A DNA stretch of 64,000 nucleotides from Chitinophagaceae bacterium (lineage in GTDB: Bacteria > Bacteroidota > Bacteroidia > Chitinophagales > UBA10324): NCBI GenBank assembly GCA_947474435.1, contig CANJII010000004.1:62001-126000 (forward strand). The letters are read 5' to 3'. A program made the position numbers and the translations under genes. The notes under the pieces were generated by a model, which had not been told where the DNA came from, ran no database searches, and worked only from the letters and a program-made list of their open reading frames with translations. This document shows positions 61,924-64,000 of this stretch, one piece after another (within the stretch, counting starts at the first letter, position 1; each line of letters opens with the position of its first letter).

Positions 61924-62427
61924 ATGAAAACTGCATTTCGATTATCAATCATTTCTGTTGTACTCTTTTCGCTTTTATCTTTTAAATATGGCGGTGGTGA
62001 TTGGGTAACATATTCGGAAAAGAAAAAAGCAAAATTTGAAGTGCTGTTTCCCGAAAAACCGAAAGCCGATAAGAAGGGCGACAATTGGTTTATATCTGCC
62101 ACATTGGACGAGCCATTGACTAACTTTTATATCAGTGTTGATTTTGGAAGTTCAGCATACACCGAACAAACTTTTCGTGACCGCATTACTTCAAATGTGA
62201 ATGTGATTGAAACTACTTTCTCAACCAAGATAACTGACATGAAAGAAATTCAATTCAACGGTGGTTTATGTATGGAATACCGATATGAAATGTTTGGATT
62301 GAAATCGTTAGTTCGGGCATTTTATAAAGACAATAAATTATTTGAACTCACCTGCAATCCGATTTTAGGTGAAGTACCAGAGGCAGAGAAAGATAAATTC
62401 TTTAACTCGTTTCATTACCTGCCATAA
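61924..62427 (+). CDS. Small exported protein of unknown function
   Basis: A 167-residue protein with signal peptide (MKTAFRLSIISVVLFSLLSF) and a mature part of beta-rich character: WVTYSEKKKAKFEVLFPEKPKAD, WFISATLDEPLTNFYISVDF, GGLCMEYRYEMFGLKSLVRAFY. The shape is that of small periplasmic proteins with a PsbP-like or Mog1-like fold. No catalytic residues are evident. It is followed by a strong terminator. Confidence 0.7.
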   Translation: MKTAFRLSIISVVLFSLLSFKYGGGDWVTYSEKKKAKFEVLFPEKPKADKKGDNWFISATLDEPLTNFYISVDFGSSAYTEQTFRDRITSNVNVIETTFSTKITDMKEIQFNGGLCMEYRYEMFGLKSLVRAFYKDNKLFELTCNPILGEVPEAEKDKFFNSFHYLP

Positions 62428-62448
62428 TAATTTTCGTTATTAAAAAAT

Positions 62449-62482
62449 AAAGATGCCATCCCTTCGAAGGGATGGCATCTTT
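62449..62482. terminator. Bidirectional terminator, 34-bp perfect palindrome
   Basis: AAAGATGCCATCCCTT joined to AAGGGATGGCATCTTT by CG makes a 34-bp perfect palindrome between convergent genes. It is GC-rich in the middle with only short T runs outside, so it may also be a protein-binding or cruciform site. Confidence 0.8.
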
Positions 62483-62508
62483 CGTTTTGAGAATAATTGT
62501 ATTGAGAT

Positions 62509-64000
62509 TTATTTTTTTGTTGCATTCATAAAATTCAACGCCTTAGCAGCCATCTCATCTTTCGGATCCAATTTTAAAGTTTGTTCAAAACAGATTCTTG
62601 CACTGTCGTACTTGTGAGTGGTGAAATAAATTCCTGCAAGATTGTACCAGGTTTTAGAATCATTGGGTCCGTATTGTACAGCTTTGCGGTAATCGTTAAT
62701 TGCTTTTGAGGTATCCCCTTTCTCATAATCTTTTTTGGCATTTGAAAGAAAACCCGCAACTAATACTTTATCAAATTCACTAAGTTTTGGATGAGAGCGT
62801 TGTAACTCACGCGCTTTATTCCAATAATACTCCGCGCTGTCAATCATTTTTTTTCGCTCATAAGCCACTCCTAAATTCAGGTAGGGGTCTGTGTACTTTG
62901 GATGAATGACTAATGCTTTTTTTAATAAATGAACCGAACTGTCGTAACACGATTTTTTAAGTAATGAATCCTGTGCTTCATCACCTAAAAAAATATACGA
63001 AGTACCTGCGCCATTATTTGTTCGTGCACTGTTTGGGTTTGTAAGTGCATCCTTTATAAAAAGCGTTTTATCATTTTTCCACTCCTTGTTCCTCGAAAAT
63101 GTTTTGTAAGAAGCAGGAAGAACAATGATGACAAGAATTGAAATCACAACTGACTTTAAAGTCTTTTGTTCAATAAAAAAATTCTGCAACAACAATGAAA
63201 TGCCTGCAACAACTGCAATTAAAAATCCGAATGATGCCTGAAATAAAAACCTTTCGCCCATTACTCCACCGGTATCTACAACAAGATTTGAAATAATAAA
63301 CACACTGAAGAAATAAAACAGAATTCCATATGCAATCAGATTCTTCTTGTTGATTTCTTTGAATGTATAAATCAATAATGCAAGTTGAATAACAATAGAA
63401 AGCAATACCTGCCAATCACCAAAATTTGTATAAGGAATTTGATTGAAGGAATAATCATAGTTGAGTTTCAGTGGGAGAAAAAGCATCTGAATATATTTTC
63501 CCAATACAAAAATCTTTGTCGCGAGTGCCTGCATGGGTGTTGCATACAGGTAAGGCGAATTCATTACCTCAGTAATTTCTTTGTGAACGAAACCGATTAT
63601 AGAGAATCGAAGAATTATATAAAGCACTGTAACGATGATAAAAGGAGAGGTTGCTAAAAAACTTTTCTTCCATTCCATTTTAGTGAAGCAGAAAAAAGTA
63701 ATTGGTAGAATGGCAATGAATGTGACTCCGTTTTCTTTTGATAACAATGCAAGAAAAAAACTAACCACACTCAGCAACAGAAAAATAGTTTTGTTTTTCT
63801 TTTTCCAGTCGAGTGCAAAAATTAAAGTGAGCAAAAGAAAAAACCACGAAAGCAATTCATCGCGACTCTTGATATTCGCCACTACTTCGGTGTGCAGCGG
63901 ATGAACAACAAACAATAAAGTGATGATGAATGAAGGCCAGATTTTTTTTGTGATGTGCTTATACAATAACTGATAAAGTAAAAATGCAATGGCGGCATAC
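62509..64000 (-). CDS. TMTC-like membrane protein with C-terminal TPR repeats (5' end cut by window edge)
   Basis: The reading frame stays open to the window end (codons for YAAIAFLLYQLLYKHITKK), so the track's TTG start at 63966 is artificial and the gene is incomplete. The present part begins VVHPLHTEVVANIKSRDELLSW, the DUF1736/TMTC signature, and has about eight membrane helices. The C-terminal part has at least three TPR units (YLNLGVAYERKKMIDSAEYYW, YRKAVQYGPNDSKTWYNLAGI, ARICFEQTLKLDPKDEMA). TMTC proteins in animals are O-mannosyltransferases; bacterial relatives are membrane glycosyltransferase-like proteins of unknown acceptor. Confidence 0.82.
   Translation of the reverse strand, partial: YAAIAFLLYQLLYKHITKKIWPSFIITLLFVVHPLHTEVVANIKSRDELLSWFFLLLTLIFALDWKKKNKTIFLLLSVVSFFLALLSKENGVTFIAILPITFFCFTKMEWKKSFLATSPFIIVTVLYIILRFSIIGFVHKEITEVMNSPYLYATPMQALATKIFVLGKYIQMLFLPLKLNYDYSFNQIPYTNFGDWQVLLSIVIQLALLIYTFKEINKKNLIAYGILFYFFSVFIISNLVVDTGGVMGERFLFQASFGFLIAVVAGISLLLQNFFIEQKTLKSVVISILVIIVLPASYKTFSRNKEWKNDKTLFIKDALTNPNSARTNNGAGTSYIFLGDEAQDSLLKKSCYDSSVHLLKKALVIHPKYTDPYLNLGVAYERKKMIDSAEYYWNKARELQRSHPKLSEFDKVLVAGFLSNAKKDYEKGDTSKAINDYRKAVQYGPNDSKTWYNLAGIYFTTHKYDSARICFEQTLKLDPKDEMAAKALNFMNATKK

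Noticed and set aside
1-64000. CRISPR array, rRNA or tRNA genes
   Set aside because: No regularly spaced direct repeats, no rRNA-like sequence and no tRNA cloverleaf noticed in the gaps.

Overview
The window looks like chromosomal DNA of an AT-rich Bacteroidota bacterium (class Bacteroidia/Chitinophagia-like; I cannot name a genus). Reasons: several proteins carry type IX secretion (T9SS) C-terminal sorting domains of type A and type B; the family content is typical of the phylum (DUF6089, DUF2480, choice-of-anchor L, S46 dipeptidyl peptidase, LemA/TPM pairs, Bacteroidota-style antitoxin/RelE pair); Shine-Dalgarno sequences are mostly absent; and some genes are preceded by promoter boxes of the Bacteroidota form TTG-N17-23-TAnnTTTG. 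I saw no rRNA, tRNA or CRISPR array.

Layout. 1-2193: two glycosyltransferases (the first cut by the window edge). 2260-5622: an FNR-like reductase divergent from a YdcF-like protein, then a LemA-TPM-TPM operon. 5693-7041: an IS3-family insertion sequence with inverted repeats, a 3-bp target duplication, a -1 frameshift site and a damaged orfB. 7083-13789: S46 dipeptidyl peptidase (DPP7-like), a GT39-like membrane transferase, an outer-membrane DUF6089 protein and a DUF885 lipoprotein. 13961-18867: two tandem paralogous T9SS-secreted choice-of-anchor L proteins. 18924-30792: a ten-gene minus-strand polysaccharide operon. 30954-36578: a MurG/YjiC-fold glycosyltransferase, a tiny lipoprotein, a collagen-like/C1q-like secreted protein with a T9SS partner, and feoAB. 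36706-46668: cupin, T9SS-exported thermolysin-family (M4) protease, SurA/PpiD-type foldase, DUF2480, a T9SS protein, a toxin-antitoxin pair and a lipoprotein. 46671-55598: a housekeeping stretch (purN, gcvT, 2-phosphosulfolactate phosphatase, purD, DedA, TPM lipoprotein, Rrf2 regulator, tsaB, M28 peptidase, a nonsense-broken TfoX-like gene, a VOC protein). 55651-64000: methyltransferase, KUP potassium uptake, NhaD antiporter, a nonsense-broken zeta-toxin-like kinase with a 54-aa partner, DUF3089 hydrolase, a small exported protein and an edge-truncated TMTC-like TPR membrane protein.

How genes work together. The 18.9-30.8 kb operon combines Wzx flippase, Wzy-type polymerase, GT2 and GT4 transferases, a nucleotide-sugar SDR enzyme, two PAPS-type sulfotransferases, an MBOAT/SGNH O-acylation pair and an exported clan GH-A-like glycosidase. 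Most junctions overlap by 1-32 bases. It most plausibly makes, modifies and trims a sulfated, O-acylated exopolysaccharide or capsule. This is the strongest candidate for an undescribed system here. Outside it, much of the window serves the cell surface: exported proteases (S46, M4, M28, DUF885), T9SS adhesins and small lipoproteins.

The sequence also shows small-scale genome dynamics: palindromic elements lying in frame inside coding sequences (TPM protein, tsaB), 13-15-bp period tandem repeats in intergenic gaps, premature stops in three genes, and five genes whose only sensible start is TTG.
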